Assembly (NCBI GenBank): GCA_018524725.1
Contig: JAEUWP010000139.1
Coordinates: 248,001 to 312,000 of the forward strand
From: Podaxis mareebaensis
Lineage: Eukaryota > Basidiomycota > Agaricomycetes > Agaricales > Agaricaceae
Length of the DNA stretch: 64,000 bases
Direction of reading: 5' to 3'
Positions 46,501-57,523 of this stretch are shown here, piece by piece. A program made the position numbers and the translations under genes. Positions within the stretch are counted from its first letter, which is position 1; each line of letters starts with the position of its first letter. The notes under the pieces were generated by a model. The model was given only the letters and a program-made list of their open reading frames with translations. It ran no database searches and was not told where the DNA came from.

Positions 46501-49500
46501 TCAACGGGCTTCCTGATTTTAGGAGACTTGGCGAACTTCTTCCCAAGGCTTGCAAGGCCACCAGCAGGTGCCTCGTTCTCAGACTCGGATTCACCCGATT
46601 CCGATGAGCTTTCCCGAACAGTCGACATCGTGGCTTCATTCCTATAACGTTCTTTCAACTTTGTCTTCGACTGCGAAACCTGTAGATTCCCAGGGACAGG
46701 AACAGATTTTCCTTCCTTCTTGAACGTAGGCATGGTTGGCGCGCTCCCTTCTAGCTTCTGCTTGTCCTTCTCGCTGAAGTAACTAGATGCCGCAGACTTT
46801 GACTGAGCGAGGGTAAGTTGCTTCTCATGTTTGCGTTCCTTGTGTTCCTTGTGGGGAACGGACGTAGAAGGTTTGCGCTCGGCTATTGCCTCATCAGCAG
46901 GTCTGCTCTCCCGCTCCGCAGGCTTCGAAGGTTTGGAGACGATCTTCTCCGAAATGATCTGGATCTCGTCATCGTCCTCGTTGAATGTAGCGAGAGCTTC
47001 CTCAAGAACGGTGATGCGGGAAGTGTCAAGTCGACTTCGGGTTTGATTAACGTCTTTACGCGCAGATTCGGCATATCTTGCCAATTTCGTCAGCGCGGCT
47101 TCACAGGGACGTATTTCTGTTTTACGGAAAAGCTCGAGTAAGGACTGGAGTAGGGAAAAGGACTGGTGAAGGAGTTCCTCGTCCGTCAACCGCAACCACC
47201 TCGTCAATTCCGTGAGAACGTCCTGGAAGCAAGTAATCATCTTCTGCCCGATCTCTGACAGACTCCTTAGCGACGTATTTGCTTTGCCTTGGCCCTGGAT
47301 TCGCTGTTGCTGGTAGAACGCGTTGGCCGCGCCTTCAATCACCTGCCACTGAGCCAGCATATCCCTTCCAAAAATAAGAGCATCCCGCATCCATTCAATC
47401 ATTTCGTGATTATCGAAGTAGGTCGACCAAGCGGGCGTACGTTTGAAGATGACAGCAATAGCTTTTGACATCAAAGTCCAAAGCTCGATCATCCGCGAAG
47501 CGGGGCCGTGGGAATCATTGCACCGAAGGAACTGGGAGTTGCGCAGGAGTCCATCAGGTTTAGAACAGAGTGCGTCGATGACATCGGTGAAACACCGGAC
47601 AAGAGATTTGGAGAGGGAGCAAGCCTCAGGTACATTCGGAGCGTAGTTACAAAATTTGTTGAGAAACTCCAGTAACCCATCCATGGCAGGATCCGGAAGC
47701 TTCTCCAACAGGACCCGGATGCACTCGAGACGTCCATCAACATCGAATGCCTGCCCGATGAGAGTCTTGGCGGTGGTGTGGAAATCGTCAATGGGGGAAA
47801 GTAAGAGAAGCATTGCTGCCTTGCCAACTTTAGGACGCTTCAGAACGTCTAAAAGCTGGGTAGAAGTGCTGTAGTCCACGAAGTTTTTGGCACCCTCGAG
47901 AAAGCCGGTGCGTATCACGGACAAGGCAGAGTTTATGGCGGTTATCGCTGCGCCCCCGTCCGCATGTGCCTCCCCAATGTCAGTTATCGAGAGGATCGAC
48001 TCGAAAGTATTCCTGTTCAACGTATCGATATGGGATGCCTCTGAAACGAGGTTAAGGATGATGGCGAGACCGCCAGGATCCTGACGGTGAATGGACTGGT
48101 AGACTTTAGACCACAATCCGGTGCGAATGGACAACTCTGGGATTCGATTAAGTGGTTTCTTCAGCGCGACATGACCCAGCAAACGACATGTCTCCGTAAT
48201 GACAATCGAAGTTTGCTGGATATCCAGCACCAAGATCTTGTCCAAGAATTGGCGAAAGGACTCGCGAGCCTTGTACCACTGAGGATCGTCGTAATCGCGA
48301 TGAAGAGCAACCCGGCTCAGGGTATTGGCATGGATATCAACAATGGAGAGAAGAGCTTTCATAGCTCGAGTATCGGATTGCGCTTGCGCATTAGAAAAGA
48401 TTGATAAGAGAAGCTAAAGACTCAAATAAGTGACTTGTACATGGCATTGGTCTTGAGACTTACACGTGCTGCGGTCTCGAGGACATGTGGGCGGGCGCCA
48501 CCAAATCGTTCATGCTGCAGTTCCTCAAGCAGAAAATCGGAAATCTTTGCCACGACGGTGCTATAGATTTTCTCCGACTTCTGCACAGAGTAGAAATACT
48601 CGAATATCCAAAACAGATACCATGGCCTCTTGTCCGATGGCTTAAGGTTCCGGATGCTCTGTATGAGTTTGCTGAAGGCAGGGTTGTTCTTTATGGCGTC
48701 GAAAACCATTAAAGGATACTCCGATGCCTCACCAGCCCAGAAAGACGCTTCTAGGCGCTTGAGCAAGAAGTTGAAACAGCGCAAAACCTCAACAAAGTCT
48801 GGACTAAAAATTTAGCGTGCATATATTAGTGGAGTAGATAATAAACCCACGGGTGCCGGTATCGCCCAGGTGACCCGACACTACTTTGCGGATATCTATC
48901 TTGCACTGGTTGTTTGGCTTCAAGTATTCAACAGGTAGGAAGCGCAAAGCCGTGCCAAATCCCACCCAAAGGTCGAATGTGTCCGCCGCAAAGAGGAAGA
49001 AAGAAAACTGCTCAGATTGTTTATTCAGAGAATCTCGCGATGTAAGACCGTGGACAAGTGTCTCGAGAGCTTTGAGGTGACCATCAGTGAGACTATCTGC
49101 AGGCAGAGGAGTTGCGGGATATCGCGAAGCCTGTGAACTTGCCCATTGCCTCACGGCCGAAGTTTGTTCAATGAGGAGAACGAGGATGCCAGGTGGAATG
49201 ACTGTAACAGGCCAATCCTGGAACGGGGTACGCGGGGGTATGGAATGAATGATCTTTTGTATTCGCTGGTCTGAGAAGACAGACCAATTGCACATCATTC
49301 GGAATACGATGGGAGATTTGACGTCTGAAAGTGTTTGAACCATGGGATCAGAATTCGTAGGCGTGATTCCGAGTCGTTCGAGTTCCGCGAGTACTTGCTG
49401 CACATTCCAAGCGTCCAAACATGTCCAGAAGTTATCTAATATTTCAGGGGAAAATTTAGCAAAGTATCTGACGAAGGACATGAGACTACTCGAAGCGCCA

Positions 49501-49837
49501 AGAAAAGGTGCACGACTCACGTCGTTCTCGAAGTCCTCTTGACAGTTTCGAACTCGGCAGCACAATCACAACATCCGATTAAGCAAGAATGTAAACTCCT
49601 CCTCCATGTCTCGGCCTCACTTCCATCGTACGCGAACAACCTGAGGAGAAATGATGCTGCAGCGATGGTCGTGGAACTCGCGCGGCTACAGAACCAGTGT
49701 AGCGTCCCAGTCTGGTCTTTGGGTATGGCAAGCAGGTAGGTGTAAATCTGAGCTAAAATCTGGTTTGTTGCTCCTTCGTTGTCGACAGGATCGTCGCGCA
49801 ACCTGGTGAGCAATGTCCTGACATCCTTGTTTTCCAT
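43575..49837 (-). CDS. SEN1: SEN1-type superfamily 1 RNA/DNA helicase
   Basis: The start at 49835-49837 is MENKDVRTLLTRLRDDP. The N-terminal 1,300 or so residues are a helical-repeat domain (for example FVRYFAKFSPEILDNFWTCL and WKVYQSIHR-like repeats), followed by a charged linker. The SF1 core begins near 45860: NEPQAVAVLKAMKTDGFTLI, PPGTGKTSTICGLV (Walker A, about 45562-45603), KVLLCAPSNAAIDEIARRI, MIIIDEAAQAIELSTLIPL (DEAA box), and CILVGDPQQLPPTVLS. The C-terminal half follows: IGVVSMYRAQITELKRHF and FNTVDGFQGQEKDVIILS. The tail is Ser/Pro/Lys-rich (RPKKAPNLFIPKNKKP), probably nuclear-targeting. SEN1 terminates non-coding RNA transcription and resolves R-loops. At least nine short introns. 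Confidence 0.93.
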
Positions 49838-50135
49838 GCAGGGTGCGTGCGCCGTGTACGAGGTGTGTCGAGGTTCCCGGCGCGCCGAAGAAGAGGGAAG
49901 TAAGAGTTGAGTGAGGGGAAGAAGAAAATCAAAAAGCGGTAAGTTATGTAAATGGCCCCGCTATGGCCCAAGAAGACAAACCAAGAATTGCAAGCCACTT
50001 AGGCCAGGACGCGACATTGTCAATTGATTAGTTGCGGCGCGTCACGTGCACTATTGAGATATTGGTATCCTCAGAGTCCAGACTTGTCCCATTCACCATC
50101 CAACCAAGCCCGCTCTCAGCTTTTTTCCACAGACT

Positions 50136-51144
50136 ATGGACACTAACGATCTTGAGAAACTTAATGAACTGCTTGACAAGGACGTTGAAATTCGAGAGGT
50201 ATCTGTCCTCTATCTGAACGGGATACAGGTCGATAACCGCTTGCCTTATAGAAAATAAAAGAACAAGTCAATGAACTGGACAAGAAGGCGCGAACCATGA
50301 TTGGGATCCTTAACAAAATCCATTCTACGCCTCCAGACGCGCGTTAGTCCTTCCCCCTTCCGGCCAAGGACATATTCCTCAACGACTCAACGTCGCCAGT
50401 ACCACCCCTGCTGGATTCGGTTCGCCCTGTACTCGAGAGCTGCCGGGAGACAATATCTCACTTAGCGTCTATCGTCCCCGAGAACCAGTTTTGGCGCTGG
50501 AAGGATATGTGGACGAATTCCCTAAGGACGGCGGTCTTTGCAGTGGCTACGGTCGAATATCTGACAAAACGCGACCTCGTTTCCTTACAGGAGGTCTCAG
50601 ATACTCTGGGCTGTAAGAATATCGTTCCTAAGCTTTCATAATCATAAAATGACCCTGCTGGACCAAGTCAAGGCGGAGTGGGCCGATCGCGTGGCTCTAC
50701 CGGTGGAGGACTACCTGCATGGAGTGATCAGTCTGGTTAATGATCTCGTACGGCCATCAGTCGATTGAATCAATTTGACTGGCTGATGATCTGCACTAGT
50801 CGCGGTTGGCTGTGAACAGCGTCACACTTGGTAATTTCGAGGAACCCATCAGGATCTCTATCTTTGTCAAAGACCTCTTCGCAGGTTTCTCTATGGTTAT
50901 TCCTCAGTTATTGGCTTGGATGATTCATAGCTGATGAAGTTTCCACAGCTTAACCTGAAGAATGACGTCCTACGGAGGCGGTTTGATAGTCTGAAATATG
51001 ACATTAAAAAGATAGAAGAAGGTATTCTTTTTTTCTTGCTCGTGCTTGAGGATGCTTAATTGATCGGTCGTTTCAGTCGTGTATGATGTCTCACTACGGA
51101 AGCTCGCAACAACCACGGGGGCGGGGACGGACATGGAATCCTGA
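50136..51144 (+). CDS. Translin, single-stranded nucleic acid-binding C3PO subunit
   Basis: The start is ATG 50136-50138, MDTNDLEKLNELLDKDVEIR. Subsequent exons give KIKEQVNELDKKARTMIGIL and NKIHSTPP, then PLLDSVRPVLESCRETISHL, NQFWRWKDMWTNSLRTAVF, VALPVEDYLHGVISLVNDL, SRLAVNSVTLGNFEEPIRIS, FVKDLFAGFS, LNLKNDVLRRRFDSLKYDI and KKIEE. It ends VVYDVSLRKLATTTGAGTD. All-helical translin motifs occur along the full length of roughly 225 residues. Translin forms octamers alone or with TRAX (C3PO), acting in small-RNA and tRNA processing. No TRAX gene lies in the window. Six short introns. It diverges from SEN1 across 298 bp. Confidence 0.93.
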
Positions 51145-51435
51145 AGCCTAGGTATATTATTCATGCCCTCTATTTGCTGTTATCTATTATGTTGTATTAC
51201 ATCTGTAATATCTTATTGTTTGCTGTATGATAATAGTTTGTGGGTCCCAACGACAACCAGCGTCTATCGGGACCAGCTTGTTCAATTCCGAGCGGAGTCT
51301 GAAAGTTAAGAGTCGAATTAATGATTGTCACATACATCTGCATCAACCATCTCAACATCCGGTTTCACACAATTCATGTCCGGCCTCTGAGGCAACGTGT
51401 TGGCACTGACACGTTGTTCACGAAATCGAGAATAC

Positions 51436-52756
51436 ATGGACAGGCGGCGAGGCATTAACTCCAGACCTGCTACTTCAGAAGGTACGTTCCACCAGAATCT
51501 CTCCCATCCCCTCTACCCCTTGTCGGCGATTTAAATGACGCCGTCACGCCCAATATTCCCTTGCCTTATTCGACTTGATTTGTCGGCTCACGCGTCATTT
51601 TCTGCTATGATTTCAGAGGTAGAATATTGGACACAGGCTGCGGAGGCCATTAGGGTGGTGACAAATAAATATCCAATCAGTTCAACGGCAGAAACTATTG
51701 GGAGAGTCAATAGGCTGATCTCTGCCTGGCCGACCGATGACACACTTCCCGCGGAGGGATTTGATGCGGTCAAACAAACCTTCAAACGACTTTCTAATGG
51801 CCTCCGAGACATCGAAACTTCAGCACTTCAAGAAGAAAAGTAAGTGTTTTTCCAGTCTCAGGCTACAATATGTTGAAATTGCTGTAGAGCGCTCGACGAA
51901 GCGATTGAGCGCGTTGAAATATTAATAGCACTCAGGAAGGCGCCGGAGGCACTTCCACCAGGCAGGTATCTCCAACGTTTCAAGAACAGAGAGCCTGAAT
52001 ATTTGTCCAGAGAAGCGCAACAAACGACCACGGGCCCCTTCGCCCGGGACTCCAGCGTCTTCTGGGCACAACCCCGTAAAGAATTCCGTCTCTATCACAC
52101 TCCCTGCCAGGGGCTCTGTTGGTCCAAGCGGAGCAAGCTCTCGTGATCCAAAGGTCAGGAAGGACGGTCGCGCCGACAGACTTCCGCTACAAGAGGGTCG
52201 CAAAGTAGCATTCCATCCACCTCCTAACAAAGGAGCTGGTGGCGACACAGACGAAAACACATGGATTTTGGCCCTCGTCACCAAATGTCTAACTAACACC
52301 AAGTACGAGGTGCAGGACGCTGAGCCACAAGAAGACGGCCAGCCTGGCGTGTGGGTTTTCTTTCCATTCACATCCCTCATCGAGGCTGACCCAGGCGCAG
52401 AACATACATTACGAACATGAAGTCCATCATACCACTACCAGATCCGAACGCCCCTCCCGGAAGCGCAGCGCATGTGAGCTCCTATCAGGAATTTCCTTCA
52501 GGTTCTACGGTGATGGCTTTGTATCCCGATACAAGTTGCTTCTACCGGGCTGAGGTAATCGCCACGCCGAAGGAGATGCAGCCCACTGGACGTGTGAGCG
52601 AATCATCCTGTCGTACGAGGGTGAACGCTAACAACGGAAACGCAGACCGCACCTTCCTCCAAGTATATGCCGACATACAAGCTCAAGTTTGAAGACGACG
52701 ATAACCAGGAGCATACTGTCGCAGCACAGTGGGTAGTTGAATGGCCTGGGAACTGA
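51436..52756 (+). CDS. SGF29: SGF29, tandem-Tudor H3K4me reader of the SAGA complex
   Basis: The start MDRRRGINSRPATSEG lies on a short first exon. The next gives VEYWTQAAEAIRVVTNKYPI, ETIGRVNRLISAWPT and LSNGLRDIETSALQEEK, a helical region. A Ser/Pro/Arg linker follows. The tandem Tudor part begins GRKVAFHPPPNKGAGGD, WILALVTKCLTNTKYEVQDA, EPQEDGQ. After an intron it continues MKSIIPLPDPNAPPGSAAHV, FPSGSTVMALYPDTSCFYRA, EVIATP, then KYMPTYKLKFEDDDNQEHTV and AQWVVEWPGN. The V-A-A/V-x-L-Y-P-D-T-S-F-Y-A type signature, with its Asp and aromatic cage residues, is present. SGF29 recruits SAGA to H3K4-methylated promoters. The stop is TGA 52754-52756. Confidence 0.9.
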
Positions 52757-52949
52757 GACTGCTAGGCAGTGGTTAATCTATCACAGTTGATATGTTATTG
52801 AAATCTTTGGTTAGTGTACGATGTAATTGACAGACTAGAATGTATAGTATTTGCACGAGCAGAGGTGGATTGGAAGGCTCGAGACTCAATTTACGTCATC
52901 GGCAAGATGTTCCAAGCGGTGACGCGGATGGTGCGGCAACTCGAGTTAT

Positions 52950-52962
52950 TTCTAGCATATTC
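52950..52962 (+). promoter_or_regulatory. Imperfect heat-shock element
   Basis: TTCTAGCATATTC fits the inverted array TTC-nn-GAA-nn-TTC except that the middle GAA is GCA. It sits 17 bp upstream of the TATA box of an HSP20 gene, which is why it is reported. One central-unit mismatch makes it a weak Hsf1 site on its own. Confidence 0.35.
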
Positions 52963-52978
52963 TACCTCTGGGCTTAGG

Positions 52979-52986
52979 TATATAAG
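52979..52986 (+). promoter_or_regulatory. TATA box of the HSP20 gene
   Basis: TATATAAG, 38 bp upstream of the HSP20 ATG. A strong TATA element is expected for a stress-inducible fungal gene. Confidence 0.55.
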
Positions 52987-53023
52987 TTAGTAGAACAGCG
53001 ACCAGCTGCACAAGTCCTGCACC

Positions 53024-53683
53024 ATGTCTATTGCACGCCAGCTCCTCCGCGAATTCCGCCCGCTCTTCCGCATGCTGGAAGAGCCTTTCGGTCGCGCACC
53101 ATCTTACTATCCAAACGCCGCGAGCCGCCATCGCCACCGCGACGATTTCTTCTCAGATCCATTTGCGGGCCTGAACATGCTGGCCCGTCCAGCCGTTGAT
53201 GTGACAGAGAAGGGAAACAAGTATATTCTTGAAGCTGATCTTCCTGGTGTCTCAAAAGATAACCTCCAGGTCCGGATCGGCGATGGGAACCAAAGCATTA
53301 CCATTGAGGGCAAGGTGATGGAGAAATCGTCTTCTGGAGTTTCTGATGCTGCAGCAGAGACCAAGGCGGATGCGAACAAAGACACGACTGGCTCTGCTGA
53401 GTATACTGACGGTATGTCCATTCGGAGCAATCATGTCATTTAGCCAGTACTAATGGTTGAACTTGCAGCATCCAAGTCGACTTCAGTGACGAGGGGTAAT
53501 GAGGATGCAACGCAGATCTCCGTGGAGCGCCCATACAGTAGGAACTACTCGTTCACCCGGACTGTATGGCTTCCGCGCCCCGTGGACCCCAACAGCGTGA
53601 CGGCCAAGCTGCAGAATGGGGTTCTGAGCATCACACTGAGCAAAGACGTCAACGATACGGGCAGGGTGATCAACGTAGAGTAG
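53024..53683 (+). CDS. HSP20-family small heat shock protein
   Basis: The start is MSIARQLLREFRPLFRMLEE. The N-terminal arm leads to DPFAGLNMLARPAVDVTEKG, then the alpha-crystallin domain: YILEADLPGVSKDNLQVRIG, QSITIEGKV. One intron (about 53413-53468) falls inside a Ser/Ala/Asp-rich insertion in the middle of the domain. After it come YSRNYSFTRTVWLPRPVDPN, SVTAKLQNGVLSITLSK (with the A-x-L-x-N-G-V-L signature) and the tail INVE. About 201 residues, ATP-independent holdase. The insertion between the two beta-sheets (roughly 50 residues, with EKSSSGVSDAAAETKADANK) is common in fungal Hsp20s. The upstream TATA box and HSE-like site fit heat induction. Confidence 0.92.
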
Positions 53684-53890
53684 GCATAGGGGAAGAAAAT
53701 TTGGAGATTGTGTGTATCGTAAGATAAGTATTGTAGGTATCGTAGCTACAGACATTGTAAACTGAGTACATAAGGGTCGCGTCAGGGCAATTGGTGTCTG
53801 AACGTGACCGAATGATGGGTGTGTCCTGTTCCCCATTGCCATTCCAAGCATCCCCACCTCCAATCTCCCTTCTCTCTCACACCTTTCCAA

Positions 53891-55454
53891 ATGCCCCGTC
53901 CAGACCTCTTCGCCGTCCTTAACCCAAATTCCGTCGATGGCCATACCCCCTTGGACAGTTTCTCCAGAGCCCTTGAGGACGGCATCGATGACGCCATTAC
54001 CGAGTCTGAGCCAGACGCCGAGGAGGAGATCGACCAGCTTGATTCCGACTCGGACACCCCGGCTGACCAGCCACCAGATGCTCCCGTCCCAAAGAAACCG
54101 CCTCAATCCAGGAGCGGTGAGCGCCGTCCCGGCCAAACTCTGCTACCTACAGTTAGAATAGAGAACATTCTTCAGGCAGAGGGTATACAAAACTCTCGCT
54201 TCCCCGTACACCCTCTGACGTAGTCCCTGCCAACAGGATTGCTTGGTAATCTCAGCCTCTCGAGGGAGGGTATATTCTTGATTTCCGTCGCTACTGTATG
54301 CCTTTCATAATTCTTCAGACCTATGCTTAACGATTCTGAATACCAGGAGGAATTCATTAAGCGGCTCGTGAAGGCTGGTCACCAACGTGCATCGCAACAG
54401 AATAGAAATATGGTTAGATATCATGATATGGGTAAGTTAGTCCCCTGTGTATGCACACGTAACCTAATTTGTTGTCTCCGCAGCCAGCGTTGCGAGGGAT
54501 CAATATGAGTTCAACTTCCTGCAAGGTGAGTTTGTCCAGTTTGATATGCAGGATGGTCTTAACCACTGCAGACAGAAACCATTCCAACGCCTAGGTCGCT
54601 ATACAGCGCTTTCCATCTAAGGACCAAACGCGAAAGGGAACTGCTCAAGGACGATCCCGCAATGCAATTCCATGATGGTCGCGCGCAACCCCAACGACCC
54701 CCGTCTCCTCAAGCGGTGGCGTATGTTGTGCTCTGTATCTATGGTGCTATATGCTGACGATGACTACAGCATTAATGGTCACCACACCATGCCCGTTGAA
54801 CCGTCTCCTCCCCCAGACCTTGCTTCTACCTCAGGTTCATCCACCAAGCCAAAGTCCAGACTTTGTACAGGAGTATCATCTGTTCGCAAACCACAACATA
54901 GAGTTTCTACCCCATCACATAACCCTCCGAGTACGAGTGCTGGAAAGCGCCCAATAACTGAGCCGAGCGAAACTTGGGAAGAATGGAGGGAGAAGAGCCG
55001 GAGATTGTACGGAACTGGCGATGTTTCGCGGCTAAGAAACTCTCAGCCGTCTAGCAACTCGTCAAATGGCACGTCGTCTCATACCACACCTCTTGCTCGG
55101 GACTCCTCAGACGTTTCCCCACTTACTCCAGACCCTCAATGGGATGGTCCTGATCCAGCGCCAAGGGAGGGCATAATCCAACATAGAGGGCCACACTCTT
55201 CTTTGCCAAAACACCTTCCCCCTCCCCCTCCCAGAGTTTTTTTGCAACCTTTTGACGAGCCGCCGCCAGTGGGACCTTTAACTGGTCCTGGTAGTGCTTT
55301 TCTTCAAGGCCCTGGTGGCCCCTTCCCTCGCCCATCACCACCTTCTTCCGTTCCCTCGGTACCAGCCACAGGCTCGTCTTCATCTGTTGCTCCCGCTTCT
55401 CCGCCTGGACGGACGATATACTCACCAGATAATCATGTAAAAAACGACGATTAA
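53891..55454 (+). CDS. Histone-fold protein (Dpb3/CHRAC15-like) with long proline-rich tail
   Basis: The start is MPRPDLFAVLNPNSVDGHTP, followed by an acidic segment (ESEPDAEEEIDQLDSDSD). The histone fold spans several exons: LPTVRIENILQAEG, GNLSLSREGIFLISVATEEF, IKRLVKAGHQRASQQNRNMV and RYHDMASVARDQYEF. The R-[IV]-x2-I-[IL]-x-A opening, the F-L-I-x-x-A-T-E-x-F-I helix and the V-x-Y-x-D-[ML] loop are those of POLE4/CHRAC15/Dpb3-type proteins. Then FLQETIPTPRSLYSAFHLRT and a C-terminal half (54772-55454) very rich in Pro and Ser. Related proteins pair with another histone-fold subunit in DNA polymerase epsilon or ISWI complexes. The partner here is unknown. Joints at 54530-54575 and 54720-54770 keep the frame. 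Confidence 0.72.
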
Positions 55455-55914
55455 TACAATCCGTACTTGTGCACTTCTACCTGTTGTCCTCCCAGATGCT
55501 TGTTATCGAGTAGTCGTTCCCTGGTATAATACCGCATCTATTGTGTTCTGCATTATCGTGTGCTTTGCTGCGTATTTATTGAAAGTGGGGTCTCCTGCAG
55601 AGCATATGCATTAATATGTCACTCGCTAACACCGTCTTACAACAACTGCCACGCTCGAATTTAGCTCAAGGTCGCGTTTGAACTGATTAGTGTTAGACAA
55701 GGTGTTTTTCTAGGTTGATCTTATCTTATCTCTCGTTGTATATGAGAAGGCAAAACTGGTCATATGGCAAGTGTTCTCCGGAACTGGGACATAGGGGGGA
55801 ATAGGGATAGACATATAAATACATTACTGGTCACCCAACTTGACTTCGGGCTCTATCCTCTACCTTTTGAGGTTCCTCAGCGATTTCAAGCAAGAGTGAA
55901 ATACCTATCAGAAC
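55455..55914. promoter_or_regulatory. Promoter region of the 2OG oxygenase gene
   Basis: These 460 bp separate tandem plus-strand genes. A TATAAATA element at 55814-55821 is about 95 bp before the oxygenase ATG. An upstream ATG (55764) opens an unrelated frame and lies before this TATA, so it is probably not in the transcript. Confidence 0.45.
55814..55821 (+). promoter_or_regulatory. TATA box of the 2OG oxygenase gene
   Basis: TATAAATA about 94 bp upstream of the start codon at 55915, leaving room for a leader of some 60 nt. Consensus match only. Confidence 0.4.
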
Positions 55915-57426
55915 ATGGCCACTACAGGGACGACCCTTCCACTACCACTCGACAAACTGCCGATTATCGATATTGCTCCATTACTCAGTGATGACTCTTC
56001 CAGAGAGGCTACCGAGAAGGGGAGGGAGACTGCTAAGGCACTGCATAATGCATGTCTCAATTATGGCTTCTTCTACTTGAATATCGCGGCGTTTGTGGAT
56101 CCTAAGGAGCCAGAGGAGCTAGCGAGACTTGGCCGCGAGTTTTTTGGGCTCCCACAGGAGGAGAAGGATAAACTTGCTTTGAGTAATCAGGATCATGCTC
56201 GAGGTGTGTGTGTGCTTTGTTATATATTATTTTGGGTAGGGTGCTAAATTAGATGCGTTGGATAGGGTATGCTAGGTTGAAAGAGAACGTCACGAATGGG
56301 AAAGCGGACAATCATGAAGGACTGGACTTCTATCGGCCTGTAGAGAATCCAGACAGAACGAAACCTTTGTGGGGAGAGAATCAGTGGCCTAGTATCCCGA
56401 CATTTAAAGAGAAGTATGAGGCGTGGGTAGAGAAGATGAAAAGGTTGGGGTTGATTGTCATGGAAGCGTGAGCATTCGTGGATTTCTCCGTGTCTGGATT
56501 GAGTATTGACGGTATGGTAGGATGGCAGAGGGATTGGGAATGACAAAGGAGGAGTGGAAGGAGCTTCGCGCGCAGGTGGATGACAGTTTTTGGGTCATGC
56601 GCGTCATAGGTCTGTTGTCTGAAAGCACGAACACACCATCTCTAATGATGGTTGTGTAGGGTACCCTCCACTACCGAACGATCACGATGGATTCTCCTGT
56701 GGAGCGCACAAGTAAGCATAGAATTAGTCTGCGGGGGCATAACACTAACATATTATCCGCGCCTATCGGTAGAGATTATGGGTGCTTGACGTATGGATTT
56801 CGCCCTTCATTCAATCAGCAGCTCAGGATGGGTTTTCCAGGTTCCTGTACGCAGATCCAACGCCGAATGCGCTCCAGGTTTTCCTACCTCGCCCAGGTAT
56901 CAAGCAGACCGATAGCTCGGGTCTTCCCGCCGAGGAGGGTGCGGAGGAGGGTATCTGGATAACGGCTGATCCAATTCCTGGCTATGTAGTATGTAACATA
57001 GGCGAAAGTGAGTCCTGCGCTTGGGTCGATTCCATGGTTAATGACCTTGGACGCCAGTGTGGGAGATCTGGACAGATGGACTGTATCGCTCTACTTTACA
57101 CCGCGTCGTTCATAGAGGGTCAAATTATCGGTAAGTTCACCGGGCAGACTTCGAGCAAAGATGATTTGTTGACTGAGTTTTAGTGTTTCGTGAGTAAGCC
57201 TGATGACGGAAAGGCGTTTGTTACTGACCGTGTCAGGATTCCATTCTTCTTCGAGCCTAATTTCGACGCTCTGGTGAAGCCTTTGGACGCTGCTCTCCGG
57301 ATTCGTGAGGCACAGGCAGGAGGCAAGAGTGAACCATCAAGGAGGCCGATAGTATATGGGGATTTCTTGAGGAGAAAAGTTGGAAGCAACTTTGCAACTG
57401 GACACGATAGATACAGTCAGAACTAA
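55915..57426 (+). CDS. 2-oxoglutarate/Fe(II)-dependent oxygenase, isopenicillin-N-synthase-like
   Basis: The start is MATTGTTLPLPLDKLPIIDI. The DIOX_N region follows: LHNACLNYGFFYLNI, REFFGLPQEEKDKLALSN, then LKENVTNGKADNHEGLDFYR and WPSIPTFKEKYEAWVEKMK. The core shows the iron triad HKD (split by an intron at 56712-56772) and LHRVVH, giving His-x-Asp...His. ADPTPNALQVFLPRP lies between them. The RxS 2-oxoglutarate motif appears as R-V-S in RVSIPFFFEPNFDALV, but only if a 6-nt microexon (57184-57189) is used. About ten introns. The stop is at 57424-57426. Such enzymes hydroxylate or desaturate small molecules, including secondary metabolites, hormones and alkaloids. The substrate is unknown, and no biosynthetic cluster adjoins. 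Confidence 0.88.
57184..57189 (+). other. 6-nt microexon in the 2OG oxygenase
   Basis: Sequence TGTTTC, bounded by TTTTAG on the left and GTGAGT on the right. Flanking introns are 57131-57183 (53 nt) and 57190-57236 (47 nt), both typical of this genome. Joining CG + TGTTTC + G ATT gives Arg-Val-Ser-Ile, the family's R-x-S-I-P-F-F motif. Skipping it gives Arg-Ile, still in frame. Confidence 0.7.
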
Positions 57427-57523
57427 GGGTTGTGTAGCAGACAGTCAGGGCAAAGGAATTCAAGTCGTTCGCGTCTCTGTCGCTTCTTTTCGTGTCCTGT
57501 CACGTGCATTCTTTTCTTTTAAA

